Assembly (NCBI RefSeq): GCF_900099605.1
Contig: NZ_FNDK01000007.1
Span: forward strand, 62,001 to 126,000
DNA length: 64,000 nucleotides
Direction of reading: 5' to 3'
Origin: Alteribacillus persepolensis
Lineage (GTDB): Bacteria; Bacillota; Bacilli; Bacillales; Marinococcaceae
Position 1 is the stretch's first letter. Every line of letters starts with the position of its first letter. The position numbers and the translations under genes were made by a program. Under the pieces are notes generated by a model. That model ran no database searches. It saw only the letters and a list, made by a program, of their open reading frames with translations, and was not told the DNA's origin. Below, piece after piece: positions 46,633 through 56,441 of this stretch.

Positions 46633-47214
46633 TTATGGAGACAATTTTTCCAAATTGCCATTGCGGTCCATTCGGAAAATGTTTGCAGAAGGAAGTTGTT
46701 CTTCTGTCATTGCCATTTCACGTGCGCGGTTCATCATATGAACAACCGTATCATGATCACGTTTCATATCTTGATATTCTTTTTTCAAGTTGTTTATTTC
46801 TTGTTGTACGGACTGTTTGGCATGTTCTAATGATGTAATTTCCTTTTCGATTTGTTCAATAGACTCGGTATCCTCTTGTTGTGACAATTGAGAAGACAGT
46901 GATTCTAAGTATTGAATCATATCGTCTAATTGAAGAGGGCGGTTGGATATATGGTTAATTCGGTTTGCTGCCTGGCTTGCAGACGCACGCATTCTTCGTT
47001 TACGTTCGCGTTTTGCTTCTTTGACTTTATGCTCATATTTTTGCCGGACAATGGCGTTCCAGCGAAACCCACAAGCAGCTGAAGTTCGATCCAGCGTATC
47101 TCCGACTTCATCAAACGCTTTTAGTTGTGTGCTTCCTTCTCGAATATGTTTTAATACGGTTTCAGCGAGTAAACGGTCATCAGTATCAGACCATGCATCT
47201 TGTCTTATATTCAT
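46633..47214 (-). CDS. RsfA family transcriptional regulator
   Basis: 193 residues. The N-terminal half is the Myb/SANT-like DNA-binding domain of the RsfA/YlbO/YwfN family: [40 protein letters not shown], followed by a basic stretch ([13 protein letters not shown]). The rest is a coiled coil (residues 100-165). In B. subtilis RsfA is a prespore regulator of the sigma-F regulon and GerR (YlbO) a mother-cell one; the equivalent here cannot be fixed by eye. AAGGAG lies 9 bases before the ATG. It looks intact. Confidence 0.85.
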   Translation of the reverse strand: MNIRQDAWSDTDDRLLAETVLKHIREGSTQLKAFDEVGDTLDRTSAACGFRWNAIVRQKYEHKVKEAKRERKRRMRASASQAANRINHISNRPLQLDDMIQYLESLSSQLSQQEDTESIEQIEKEITSLEHAKQSVQQEINNLKKEYQDMKRDHDTVVHMMNRAREMAMTEEQLPSANIFRMDRNGNLEKLSP

Positions 47215-47449
47215 TTCTATTCGCTCCTTTATATATTTATAGATTTACATGCTGGGTGTTATCGGTAGATTTGCTGTTATCATTTTGGACGGAAATACAG
47301 CATTTTATACGTTTTGTGTGAGCGGTGCTGTTTTTTAATGGGAGATTGTTAGATATAATAAATCGGTAAAGACAAGCCACAGCTGAACATGAAGTAAATA
47401 AATAACTATTGTGTAAGGGTGAACCTATACGTGTTTGGAGTGAAAGTAC

Positions 47450-48754
47450 ATGAAGTATGAACCTCTCGCTTATCGAATGAGGCCTTCTGTATTAGAAGAA
47501 GTAATAGGCCAAGACCATGTGTTAGCGGAAGGAAAACCACTTTTTCAAATGATAAAAAAACAGCATTTGACCTCGATGATTTTATACGGCCGGCCTGGGA
47601 TTGGAAAGACATCGATTGCCCATGCATTTGCAGGTTCTAGCGGGTTACGGTTTCGCATGTTAAATGCCACGTCAAGTAGTAAAAAGGATTTAGAAACCGT
47701 TGTAAATGAAGCAAAAATGTACCGTGAAACCATGGCTTTATGTGTGGACGAGATTCATCGTTTTTCGAAAACGCAAATCGAATTTCTGCTTCCGCATTTG
47801 GAAAAAGGGCTGTTAATCCTGATCGGTTTAACAAGTGAGAATCCGTACCATCATATTAATCCGGCTATTCGTTCCCGGTGTTTAATATTTGAATTACAGC
47901 CTCTAAAGAAAAGGGATATTGTGAAAGGACTTCAATACACCATCAATAATGAGGAAAAAGGTCTTGGGAAATATAACATTGACATAGAAGATGAGACGTT
48001 GGAGACTATTGCTGATATTAGCGGAGGCGATATGCGGCAAGCGTTAAACAAATTAGAGATTTCTTTTCTGGCTGCAGAAGAAGATGAAAACGGCCGCATA
48101 CGAATTACATTAGAGACAGTCAAAGACACAATCCAAAAAAACGATGTAAATATCGATAAATCCGGGGATAGCCATTATAACGTATTAAGCGGGTTTCACA
48201 AGGCGCTTCGCGGGGGAGATGTTGATGCTGCTTGTTTGATGCTTGCATTGTTAATTGAAGCAGGTGATTTAATTGGTATATCACGAAGGGTTTTATGTGT
48301 GGCGTATGAAGATGTTGGTTTAGCAAAGCCTGAAATGGGAGAGCGCGCGCTTGCTGCTATTCAGACAGCAGAAAGGCTCGGATTCCCGGAAGCGCGGATT
48401 CCGCTTGCTAATATCGTGATTGAACTATGCCTTTCACCGAAATCGAACCGAGCTTACATGGCTGTTAATGAGGCGTTGGAATACGTACGGTCAGGCAAAA
48501 AAGTAACCGTTCCCAATCATTTAAAAGATACTCACTATCAAGGAGCAAAAGAGTTGGGGCATGGAAATGACTATAAATATCCGCATGACTATCAAATTGG
48601 GAAATTTGGAGGATGGGTGGCTCAGCAATATTTACCGAGCGGCATGGAGAATATGTCGTTTTACCATCCGCTTGAAGCGGGACAGGAAGAAAAGTATAAA
48701 AAGCTTTATGAAAAACTGAAACAAGAACAACTGCGCCAGCTGAACCGATTGTAA
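47450..48754 (+). CDS. rarA: Replication-associated recombination protein RarA (MgsA)
   Basis: AAA+ ATPase acting at stalled replication forks. 434 residues: YRMRPSVLEEVIGQDHVL at the start, Walker A GRPGIGKTSIA near residue 46, Walker B CVDEIHRFSKTQIEFLLP, sensor GLTSENPYHHINPAIRSR with the arginine finger, and a C-terminal tetramerisation domain ending HPLEAGQEEKYK. GGAG lies 10 bases before the ATG. B. subtilis yrvN. Confidence 0.96.
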   Translation: MKYEPLAYRMRPSVLEEVIGQDHVLAEGKPLFQMIKKQHLTSMILYGRPGIGKTSIAHAFAGSSGLRFRMLNATSSSKKDLETVVNEAKMYRETMALCVDEIHRFSKTQIEFLLPHLEKGLLILIGLTSENPYHHINPAIRSRCLIFELQPLKKRDIVKGLQYTINNEEKGLGKYNIDIEDETLETIADISGGDMRQALNKLEISFLAAEEDENGRIRITLETVKDTIQKNDVNIDKSGDSHYNVLSGFHKALRGGDVDAACLMLALLIEAGDLIGISRRVLCVAYEDVGLAKPEMGERALAAIQTAERLGFPEARIPLANIVIELCLSPKSNRAYMAVNEALEYVRSGKKVTVPNHLKDTHYQGAKELGHGNDYKYPHDYQIGKFGGWVAQQYLPSGMENMSFYHPLEAGQEEKYKKLYEKLKQEQLRQLNRL

Positions 48755-48845
48755 AACAGCTGGAGGGTTCCCTGAGCCCCTGCCATGTAAAAACATTATT
48801 TTTCATGCTATAATGTCTGTTAGTTATGGCAGATGACGGAGGATT

Positions 48846-49577
48846 ATGCAAAGAGATAAAGAGAGCAGGGAGAAAATGGAGAGAACATTTGCTAAAGGCC
48901 AATACCTTTTATCAAGATGGCTCATTTTTATGATCGGCTTAATTATTATGTCCTTTGGAATCGCACTGATGATCACAGCCAATTTAGGAAGCGCTCCGTG
49001 GGATGTGCTGCATATTGGTTTACAACAGCAGGTTGGATTGACGGTAGGCACGTGGAATATTATAATAGGTATCTTTATTATTAGCACCACTTCACTTCTT
49101 GAAAAAGAATGGCCGCAAGCGGGCGGCATTGTTAACATGGTGCTTGTTGGGGTTTTTATTGATATATTTTTATTTCTATTGTCCACACCGGAGATGTTTG
49201 TATGGCAGCTTTTTATGCTGCTGCTGGGAGTCCTCATTATAGGGTATGGCATTGGTATTTATATTGCACCAGAGTGTGGAGCTGGCCCGCGGGACAGCCT
49301 GATGCTTGCTCTTAACAGAAGAACGGGCTGGAAAGTTTCAAAAGTTCGTGGAATGATGGAAATCATTGTGTTAGCGGTTGGCTGGTCGTTAGGGGGTCCG
49401 GTGTTTATCGGTACCATTTTGTATTGCTTTGGAATCGGCCATGTTGTTGGTTTTGCCATGCCGCAATGCAAAACATTGGTTCATCAACTCATTGAAAGAG
49501 GTGGAAAACGTGAAAATTTCAACAAAAGGCCGGTACGGGCTTACAATTATGATGGCGTTAGCAAAAAAGTACGGTGA
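48846..49577 (+). CDS. YczE-type membrane protein
   Basis: 243 residues with five or six hydrophobic helices, beginning near residue 25 (WLIFMIGLIIMSFGIALMIT) with the family motif NLGSAPWDVLHIGL near residue 47 and GAGPRDSLMLAL near residue 150. The family includes B. subtilis YczE, which is needed for certain secondary metabolite pathways by an unknown mechanism. Its last 68 bases overlap cymR in another frame, giving a charged C-terminal tail. Start could be ATG 48846 or 48876; both have a nearby GGAG/GGGAG. Confidence 0.85.
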   Translation: MQRDKESREKMERTFAKGQYLLSRWLIFMIGLIIMSFGIALMITANLGSAPWDVLHIGLQQQVGLTVGTWNIIIGIFIISTTSLLEKEWPQAGGIVNMVLVGVFIDIFLFLLSTPEMFVWQLFMLLLGVLIIGYGIGIYIAPECGAGPRDSLMLALNRRTGWKVSKVRGMMEIIVLAVGWSLGGPVFIGTILYCFGIGHVVGFAMPQCKTLVHQLIERGGKRENFNKRPVRAYNYDGVSKKVR

Positions 49578-49929
49578 AGGCCCGGTATCATTAAAATCTA
49601 TTGCAAAAGAAAACTCGTTGTCAGAGCATTACCTTGAACAGCTTATTGCTCCACTGCGAAATGCGATGCTGGTAAAAAGTGTTCGCGGTGCTTATGGAGG
49701 CTACATGTTAACAAAGGACCCAAGTGATATTACAGCTGGTGATATTATCCGGGTGCTGGAAGGGCCGATTAGCCCAGTTGAAGTGTTGGACGATGAAGAA
49801 CCAGCAAAACGGGATTTATGGATAAAAATTCGAGATGCTGTAAAAGATGTGCTTGACAATACGACCTTATATGACCTTGCTGCCTATGAAGGCAGAGACG
49901 ACCATGAATATTATATGTTCTATATTTGA
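49510..49929 (+). CDS. cymR: Cysteine metabolism repressor CymR (Rrf2 family)
   Basis: Master repressor of sulfur assimilation; in B. subtilis its activity depends on the CysK-O-acetylserine complex. 139 residues from GTG 49510 with AGGTGG about 5 bases upstream. The start MKISTKGRYGLTIMMALAKK is the Rrf2 winged helix, followed by LSEHYLEQLIAPLRNAMLVK and VRGAYGGYMLTK. The iron-sulfur Cys residues of IscR are absent. It lies directly upstream of the cysteine desulfurase gene, as in B. subtilis. Confidence 0.94.
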   Translation: MKISTKGRYGLTIMMALAKKYGEGPVSLKSIAKENSLSEHYLEQLIAPLRNAMLVKSVRGAYGGYMLTKDPSDITAGDIIRVLEGPISPVEVLDDEEPAKRDLWIKIRDAVKDVLDNTTLYDLAAYEGRDDHEYYMFYI

Positions 49930-49952
49930 TGGCAGGCTAGGATGGTGAAAAC

Positions 49953-51095
49953 GTGAAGAATATTTATGCAGACCATGCTGCATCTGCTCCAGTGCACCAT
50001 GAGGCAGCCAAAGCGATGATGGAGGCTATGGAAAATAATATTGGAAATCCATCGAGTATCCATCATTATGGAAGAAAGGCGCGCATGCAGCTTGACCAAG
50101 CAAGACAACAGTTGGCCGATTCCATCGGAGCAGCAGTGGATGAGATTATATTAACAAGCGGCGGAACCGAGGCAGACAACCTCGCACTAGTTGGTTATGC
50201 AAAGGCCCATAAAGACCAGGGCAGCCATATTATTACGACACAGATTGAACACCACGCTGTTCTTCATACTTGTGAAAGACTAGAAAACCAAGGTTTTGAC
50301 GTAACGTATATCCCCGTTAACCAATATGGACAAGTATCGTTAGAAGCTGTGCAGGAAGCAATTACAGACAAAACGATTCTTGTGTCGGTCATGCATGGAA
50401 ATAATGAAGTCGGCACCATACAGCCTATTGAAGAAATTGCTGATATTGCGCAAGCTAACAATGTTGCGTTTCATACAGACGCTGTTCAATCATATGGATT
50501 AATGCCAATCGATATGAAACAAACTCCGGTGACATTGATGTCTGTTTCTTCTCATAAAATTAACGGCCCTAAAGGGATAGGATTTTTATACGCCAAAAAA
50601 GGCACGAAGCTGATGCCATTTTTAACAGGGGGAGAACAAGAAAAGAAGCGCCGCGCGGGAACGGAGAATGTTGCTGCAGCGGCAGGATTTGCTAAAGCTG
50701 TAGAAATGGCGGTGGAACAACGAGAAGAGCGGGCTGGTTTTTATCAGCAATTAAGCGATTATTTTTTAAAATGCTTAGAGTCCGAAGGCGTTCGATTTGA
50801 ATTAAATGGTGCAAAAGAAGAAAGACTTCCTCATATTACGAACATTTTTATTCCAAACATTTCCTTGGAGTCTTTTCTTGTACAGTTAGATTTAGCTGGT
50901 ATTGCAGCATCCAGCGGTTCAGCTTGTACAGCAGGATCGGTAGAACCGTCCCACGTGTTAAGTGCGATGTTTAACGATCCAAATCGATCAGCATCGTCAC
51001 TTCGCTTCAGCTTTGGACAAGGGAATTCGTTTGAAGAAGTGGAGCAAATCGCCAAAGAAATTCGTACGATTGTCCATCGAATGAATAGTGGATAA
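49953..51095 (+). CDS. iscS: Cysteine desulfurase (IscS-like, YrvO)
   Basis: PLP enzyme that takes sulfur from cysteine and supplies MnmA for tRNA thiolation. 380 residues beginning YADHAASAPVH. The PLP lysine is in SVSSHKINGPKGIGF near residue 200, and the mobile catalytic Cys is in SGSACTAGSVEPSHVL near residue 325. Starts at GTG 49953, 23 bases after cymR, and is followed 18 bases later by mnmA, its likely sulfur acceptor. Confidence 0.94.
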   Translation: MKNIYADHAASAPVHHEAAKAMMEAMENNIGNPSSIHHYGRKARMQLDQARQQLADSIGAAVDEIILTSGGTEADNLALVGYAKAHKDQGSHIITTQIEHHAVLHTCERLENQGFDVTYIPVNQYGQVSLEAVQEAITDKTILVSVMHGNNEVGTIQPIEEIADIAQANNVAFHTDAVQSYGLMPIDMKQTPVTLMSVSSHKINGPKGIGFLYAKKGTKLMPFLTGGEQEKKRRAGTENVAAAAGFAKAVEMAVEQREERAGFYQQLSDYFLKCLESEGVRFELNGAKEERLPHITNIFIPNISLESFLVQLDLAGIAASSGSACTAGSVEPSHVLSAMFNDPNRSASSLRFSFGQGNSFEEVEQIAKEIRTIVHRMNSG

Positions 51096-52220
<1,125 letters not shown>

Positions 52221-52284
52221 TACGTTTTCCCTTCTTTACATATCAAACAATAAAAACATTCTAGCAAAGGAGTATGTTTGAGTA

Positions 52285-52944
52285 ATGGATGCAAATGAGC
52301 AAGCAATGAAGGCGATTCAAGAAGGCGAATTAGAAAAAGCAGCAGAGCTGCTTCATACAGCGATTGAAGAAAATCCAGAAGATCCTGTGCCGTATATTAA
52401 CTTTGGCAATGTGTTAGCGGAATTGGGCGAAAGCGAGAAAGCGCTGAATTTTTATCAAAAGGCGCTAGAGCTTAATAATGAAGCTGCCGCGGCTTATTAT
52501 GGTGCCGGCAATGTTTTGTACAATGAAGAGAAGTATGCAGAAGCAATTACAATGTATCAACAAGCGCACAAAGCAGGGTTGGATGATGCAAGTCTGCACT
52601 ACATGATGGGATTAACCTACATGCATTCTGGCAGACTTCCTCATGCAATGGCGTCTTTACAACGAGCACTTGAATGCAGTCCAAATGATACAGATGCGAG
52701 GTTTTATTATGGATTGTGTTTAGCTCAATCCGAACAGATTGATGAAGCCATTCCTCATTTTAAACAGGTTATTAAAGAGGATGAAGAACATGCGGATGCT
52801 TATTATAATTTAGGAGTAGCCAGCATGTATCATGATGACTTATTGTCCGCGATTTCTTATTTTGATAAAGCAATTGAATGCCAAGAAGACCATTTATTAG
52901 CTCAAAATGGTAAGAAGCAAGCAGAGAAAATGCTTGAGCAATAA
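52285..52944 (+). CDS. Tetratricopeptide repeat protein (YrrB-like)
   Basis: 219 residues with about six TPR units, for example DPVPYINFGNVLAELGESEK, AAAYYGAGNVLYNEEKYAEA and ADAYYNLGVASMYHDD. Probable protein-binding scaffold. B. subtilis yrrB is in the same place and has been linked to translation or tRNA modification complexes. AAAGGAG lies 12 bases before the ATG. Partners unknown. Confidence 0.9.
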   Translation: MDANEQAMKAIQEGELEKAAELLHTAIEENPEDPVPYINFGNVLAELGESEKALNFYQKALELNNEAAAAYYGAGNVLYNEEKYAEAITMYQQAHKAGLDDASLHYMMGLTYMHSGRLPHAMASLQRALECSPNDTDARFYYGLCLAQSEQIDEAIPHFKQVIKEDEEHADAYYNLGVASMYHDDLLSAISYFDKAIECQEDHLLAQNGKKQAEKMLEQ

Positions 52945-52960
52945 TGCGGAGGTTTTCTAC

Positions 52961-55252
52961 ATGTCATTGATGCCTTATGAATCTGATGCAGAGCCAGAGT
53001 CGTTTATAAGTGGTACTGTTATACATGTTATTTTTAGAAATGAAGATAATGGCTACAGTGTGTTACTGATTAGGATAAAAAATGCAAAGCCTGCTTTGGA
53101 TGAAAAGAAAGCAACAGTTGTCGGATATTTTCCAGCTATTGATACGGATGAACGCTATTACTTTGAAGGGGTTTATAAAGAGCATCCCCGCTTTGGTAAA
53201 CAATACCACGTGCATTCGTATAAAAAAGAAATTCCAACGGAAAAAGAAGCATTGATTACGTATTTGTCTAGTGAGCGCTTCCCTGGAATTGGAGATAAAA
53301 CAGCTGCTCTGCTTGTAGAAAAATTTGGTACAAATGTTATCGAAAAGGTACTAGACAATCCTGACGTGTTAGATGATGTGGCCTCTCTAAACGAACAGAG
53401 AAAACAAAAGATATACCAGGCTATGCTTGAAAACCAAGGCATGGAAAAAGCAATGACAACATTGGCTCGTTATGGTTTTGGGATGGAATTGGCCGTAAAA
53501 ATATATAATACGTATCGCGAGCAAACATTTGAAGTCATTCAAGAAACACCGTACCGGCTTGTCTTTGACATAGAAGGCATTGGCTTTTATAAAGCCGACA
53601 GATTAGGAAGAAGCCTTGGTATTGAAAAAAATCATCCTGAACGGATAAAAGCAGGAATATTATATATTTTGTATGAAAAGACAATGCAGGATGGCCATGT
53701 CTTTATTCCATGGTCTGTGTTGATAGAGCAAGCCAAAGCGCTGTTAGATGATGCTGCATATCAGCTGGATGAAAGCTGTCTGGAAAACCCATTACAAGAG
53801 CTGGTTGAAGAAGACAAGCTTGTATATGAAGAAGAACGTGTCTATATGGCATCGCTTTACTTTGCGGAGAAAGGCTTTATTACTAAAGTAACAAAGATGT
53901 TAGAACGAACCGAAGAAACTTTTCCAGAGTCGGAGTTTTTGAAGGCACTAGGGGAAGCAGAAGAAAAATTTGGGATTGAATACGCAGATCATCAAAAACA
54001 GGCTATCCAAAAAGCAGTTAACTCACCATTAATGATTTTAACAGGCGGGCCGGGAACAGGAAAAACAACAGTTATACGGGCAATTGTCGATGTTTTTTCG
54101 ACATTGCATGGGTTTTCGCTTGATCCTTCTGATTACAATAAAGACAAGCCGTTTCCTGTATTGTTAGCTGCCCCAACGGGAAGGGCTGCCAAACGCATGA
54201 AAGAATCGACAGGACTTCGGGCTAGCACCATTCACAAGCTGTTAGGCTATAACGGAGAAGATGGGGAAGATACGTTTGAGAAAGACGAAGATACACCGCT
54301 TCAGGGCAAGCTGCTTATTATTGATGAAGTATCGATGGTAGATATGTGGTTAGCCAATCAATTGTTTCGAGCCATTCCTGATGACATGCAAGTCATTTTA
54401 GTTGGTGATGAAGACCAGCTTCCATCGGTAGGACCTGGACAAGTGCTAAAAGATTTAATTGATACAATCATGCTGCCGATGACTGCTTTATCAGTTGTTT
54501 ACAGGCAAGCAGAGGGATCATCCATCGTAGAACTGGCTCATTCGATCAAAAAAGGAGAACTTCCAGATAATTTGCAGGCTCCTTTTTCTGACCGGCGTTT
54601 TTTCCCGTGTAATAAAGAGCAAACGAAAGATGTAATTGAAAAGGTGTGCGGGGGGGCGTTAAAAAAAGGATATTCGCCGCTTGATATTCAAGTGCTGGCG
54701 CCAATGTATAAGGGACCAGCTGGTGTAGACAGGTTAAATAAAACATTGCAGACATTATACAACCCGTATGAAGAAAAAAAAAGAACGGTCACATATGGAG
54801 ATACAACGTATTCAAAAGGTGATGTCGTTCTTCAATTAATAAACAACCCGGAAGAAGGTGTGTTTAACGGAGATCGCGGCGTGATTGAAGCGATTTTTCA
54901 AGCAAAGGAAACAAAGGATAAACAAATGCAGATTGTTATTTCGTTTGATGGAGTAGAGGTAACGTATACAAAACAGGATTTAAGCCAAATCACGCTGGCG
55001 TACTGCACAACCATTCATAAAGCACAGGGCAGTGAATTTCCGATTGTTGTTGTGCCGATGTTGATGTCTTACCGAAGAATGCTGCGCAGGAATTTACTGT
55101 ACACAGCTATTACGAGAGCAAAAGATTACCTTATTATGTGCGGGGAAACAGAGGCATTTGACTATGCCATCCATCATAAAAACCATGATGAACGTTACAC
55201 CAGATTAAAACAAAAGCTTTTGCAGCAGGATAATGTTTCTTCTCATGATTGA
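52961..55252 (+). CDS. recD2: ATP-dependent DNA helicase RecD2
   Basis: 5'-3' helicase without RecBC partners, acting in replication-fork and mismatch repair in Bacillus. 763 residues from ATG 52961 with GGAGG 8 bases upstream. Helix-hairpin-helix region SERFPGIGDKTAALLVEKFG near residue 105, Walker A LTGGPGTGKTTVIRA near residue 360, Walker B LLIIDEVSMVD, VGDEDQLPSVGPG, and C-terminal AYCTTIHKAQGSEFPIVVV with TAITRAKDYL. B. subtilis yrrC. Confidence 0.95.
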   Translation: MSLMPYESDAEPESFISGTVIHVIFRNEDNGYSVLLIRIKNAKPALDEKKATVVGYFPAIDTDERYYFEGVYKEHPRFGKQYHVHSYKKEIPTEKEALITYLSSERFPGIGDKTAALLVEKFGTNVIEKVLDNPDVLDDVASLNEQRKQKIYQAMLENQGMEKAMTTLARYGFGMELAVKIYNTYREQTFEVIQETPYRLVFDIEGIGFYKADRLGRSLGIEKNHPERIKAGILYILYEKTMQDGHVFIPWSVLIEQAKALLDDAAYQLDESCLENPLQELVEEDKLVYEEERVYMASLYFAEKGFITKVTKMLERTEETFPESEFLKALGEAEEKFGIEYADHQKQAIQKAVNSPLMILTGGPGTGKTTVIRAIVDVFSTLHGFSLDPSDYNKDKPFPVLLAAPTGRAAKRMKESTGLRASTIHKLLGYNGEDGEDTFEKDEDTPLQGKLLIIDEVSMVDMWLANQLFRAIPDDMQVILVGDEDQLPSVGPGQVLKDLIDTIMLPMTALSVVYRQAEGSSIVELAHSIKKGELPDNLQAPFSDRRFFPCNKEQTKDVIEKVCGGALKKGYSPLDIQVLAPMYKGPAGVDRLNKTLQTLYNPYEEKKRTVTYGDTTYSKGDVVLQLINNPEEGVFNGDRGVIEAIFQAKETKDKQMQIVISFDGVEVTYTKQDLSQITLAYCTTIHKAQGSEFPIVVVPMLMSYRRMLRRNLLYTAITRAKDYLIMCGETEAFDYAIHHKNHDERYTRLKQKLLQQDNVSSHD

Positions 55253-55381
55253 GAAAAAATGGTGCAAAGTATAAATATCCAGAAGGTAAAGCAGTCCTCT
55301 CTCTACGTATATATTCCTAATAACAGGGGCATAATGGATAACATCTTTGGAAGAAATTATGAAAAAGGGATGGTTATCGTT

Positions 55382-55573
55382 ATGCAATGTCCCTATTGTA
55401 AATCAAAAAATACAGGGAAAATTGGAACAGAACATTATTATTGCTGGGAATGTTTTGTCGAGTGGACGATAGAGAACGGGGAATATACACTATATCAAGT
55501 GGAAGAGGACGGAACGCTTTGCTGTCTGGATGACTTGTTTGGAAAGAATTGGTACAACGAAGCTGAAGGGTGA
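55382..55573 (+). CDS. Small zinc-ribbon-like protein
   Basis: 63 residues starting MQCPYCKSKNTGK, with a second pair in YYCWECF, so four Cys in CxxC pairs suited to bind zinc. The rest is acidic. Start ATG 55382 is chosen because the Cys motif begins directly after it as in related small proteins of bacilli; upstream in-frame ATGs at 55334 and 55370 are possible. No function known. Confidence 0.7.
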   Translation: MQCPYCKSKNTGKIGTEHYYCWECFVEWTIENGEYTLYQVEEDGTLCCLDDLFGKNWYNEAEG

Positions 55574-55582
55574 GAAGACGTG

Positions 55583-55747
55583 ATGAATAAAAACATGTGG
55601 ACATCCCTGGCAGTGGCAGGTGTAACGTCTTGGGCATTCGGGTTGGCAACAAGAAAAAAACGGCAGCGTTCTGCTGTTGAAAATTTCTGGCGTGCTTCAC
55701 AAAAAAGTATGAAAAATGCCAGAAAAAAGTGGAATAAGGCTTGGTAA
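55583..55747 (+). CDS. DUF3918-like small protein (YrzQ type)
   Basis: 54 residues, beginning MNKNMWTSLAVAGVTSWAFG, followed by a strongly basic tail rich in Lys, Arg and Trp (KNARKKWNKAW). The hydrophobic start followed by a basic tail resembles the short YrzQ/DUF3918 proteins encoded in this part of bacillus chromosomes. GGGTGAG lies upstream. It sits 9 bases after the zinc-ribbon gene and is followed by a strong terminator, which supports expression as the last gene of that unit. Confidence 0.65.
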   Translation: MNKNMWTSLAVAGVTSWAFGLATRKKRQRSAVENFWRASQKSMKNARKKWNKAW

Positions 55748-55750
55748 AGA

Positions 55751-55797
55751 GGCTGTCCCAAAAGGTCATAAATGTTGACCTTTCGGGCAGCCTTTTT
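55751..55797 (+). terminator. Long hairpin terminator after the small-protein genes
   Basis: GGCTG-CCC-AAAGGTC pairs with GACCTTT-GGG-CAGCC with small bulges and is followed by TTTTT. It also marks one edge of repeat copy C. Confidence 0.8.
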
Positions 55798-56065
55798 CAT
55801 CACGTAATAAAATGTCACAGGGTCTAATAATTTCCCTCTCCAAATCGATGGCTCCTCAGCCCCGTTTCCGCGGGCAGCGCTTCCATTTCCCCTTCCTTGG
55901 CAGCTTATTGCTGCCTGTGGGATTTTACTTCCGCAGAAGGCGGTGGCTTCTGCGCCTGGCACAGGAGATATGCGGTTTGAACAGAAGTTTATTTTAGTCA
56001 CGGCGGCAGGCGTCTCGCTTAATCGCCATCAACTGGGAAACAGGCAAAAAGGACACAATATATTC
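55798..56065. repeat. Intergenic repeat, copy C (inverted relative to copy A)
   Basis: GC-rich spacer. On the minus strand it contains GTTGATGGCG, AAGCGAGACGCCTGC, CTGCCCGCGGAAACG and GGGGCTGAGGAGCC, the type of motifs seen in copy A. It shares CGCCATCAACT with the repeat near 58096. It ends with ACAATATATTCACCCTA, partly repeated at 27217. No coding frame is supported. Confidence 0.55.
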
Positions 56066-56441
56066 ACCCTAATACGAGTATGAGAACTAATATTGTAGAG
56101 CTCTAAAATCATCGAGAGCGATAATATAGATATGCGCAGCCAAACAACTCCCTGCATCTGCAGAGACATGGCAGTCATGTTTTCTTGACAAAGCGGGAAC
56201 TGATAAAAGAGGGAGTTTTTATATTTTGGTTAAGGGCCCGGCTGCTTTATGTTTCATTCCTTTCGATTTCAAGGCGCAAGCCGAATGTAACAGGGAGACC
56301 ATTTCCTTGTATGCATACCCGCTCCCACATTCTTCAGGAGAAAGTGTCAGCTGTGTGTTATTTGGTGTTTATCATTTTTCTTTCTCCTCATAAATATATG
56401 GAAGTTATCTCATCCTAAGTCATAGGAGGAGGTCTCTTTTC
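56066..56441. other. Spacer without a recognised gene
   Basis: 376 bases upstream of the AI-2E-type gene. An inverted repeat (GAGCTCT with AGAGC, flanked by ATATTG and ATAATAT, about 56089-56128) is the only structure. A 77-residue frame at 56185 has no recognisable motif and no convincing ribosome site. In B. subtilis yrrD and glutamine-transport genes lie in this interval; no trace of them is visible. Confidence 0.5.

Noticed and set aside
56185-56418. 77-residue frame in the spacer before the AI-2E-type gene
   Set aside because: No recognisable domain, no convincing ribosome site, and composition unlike the neighbouring genes.
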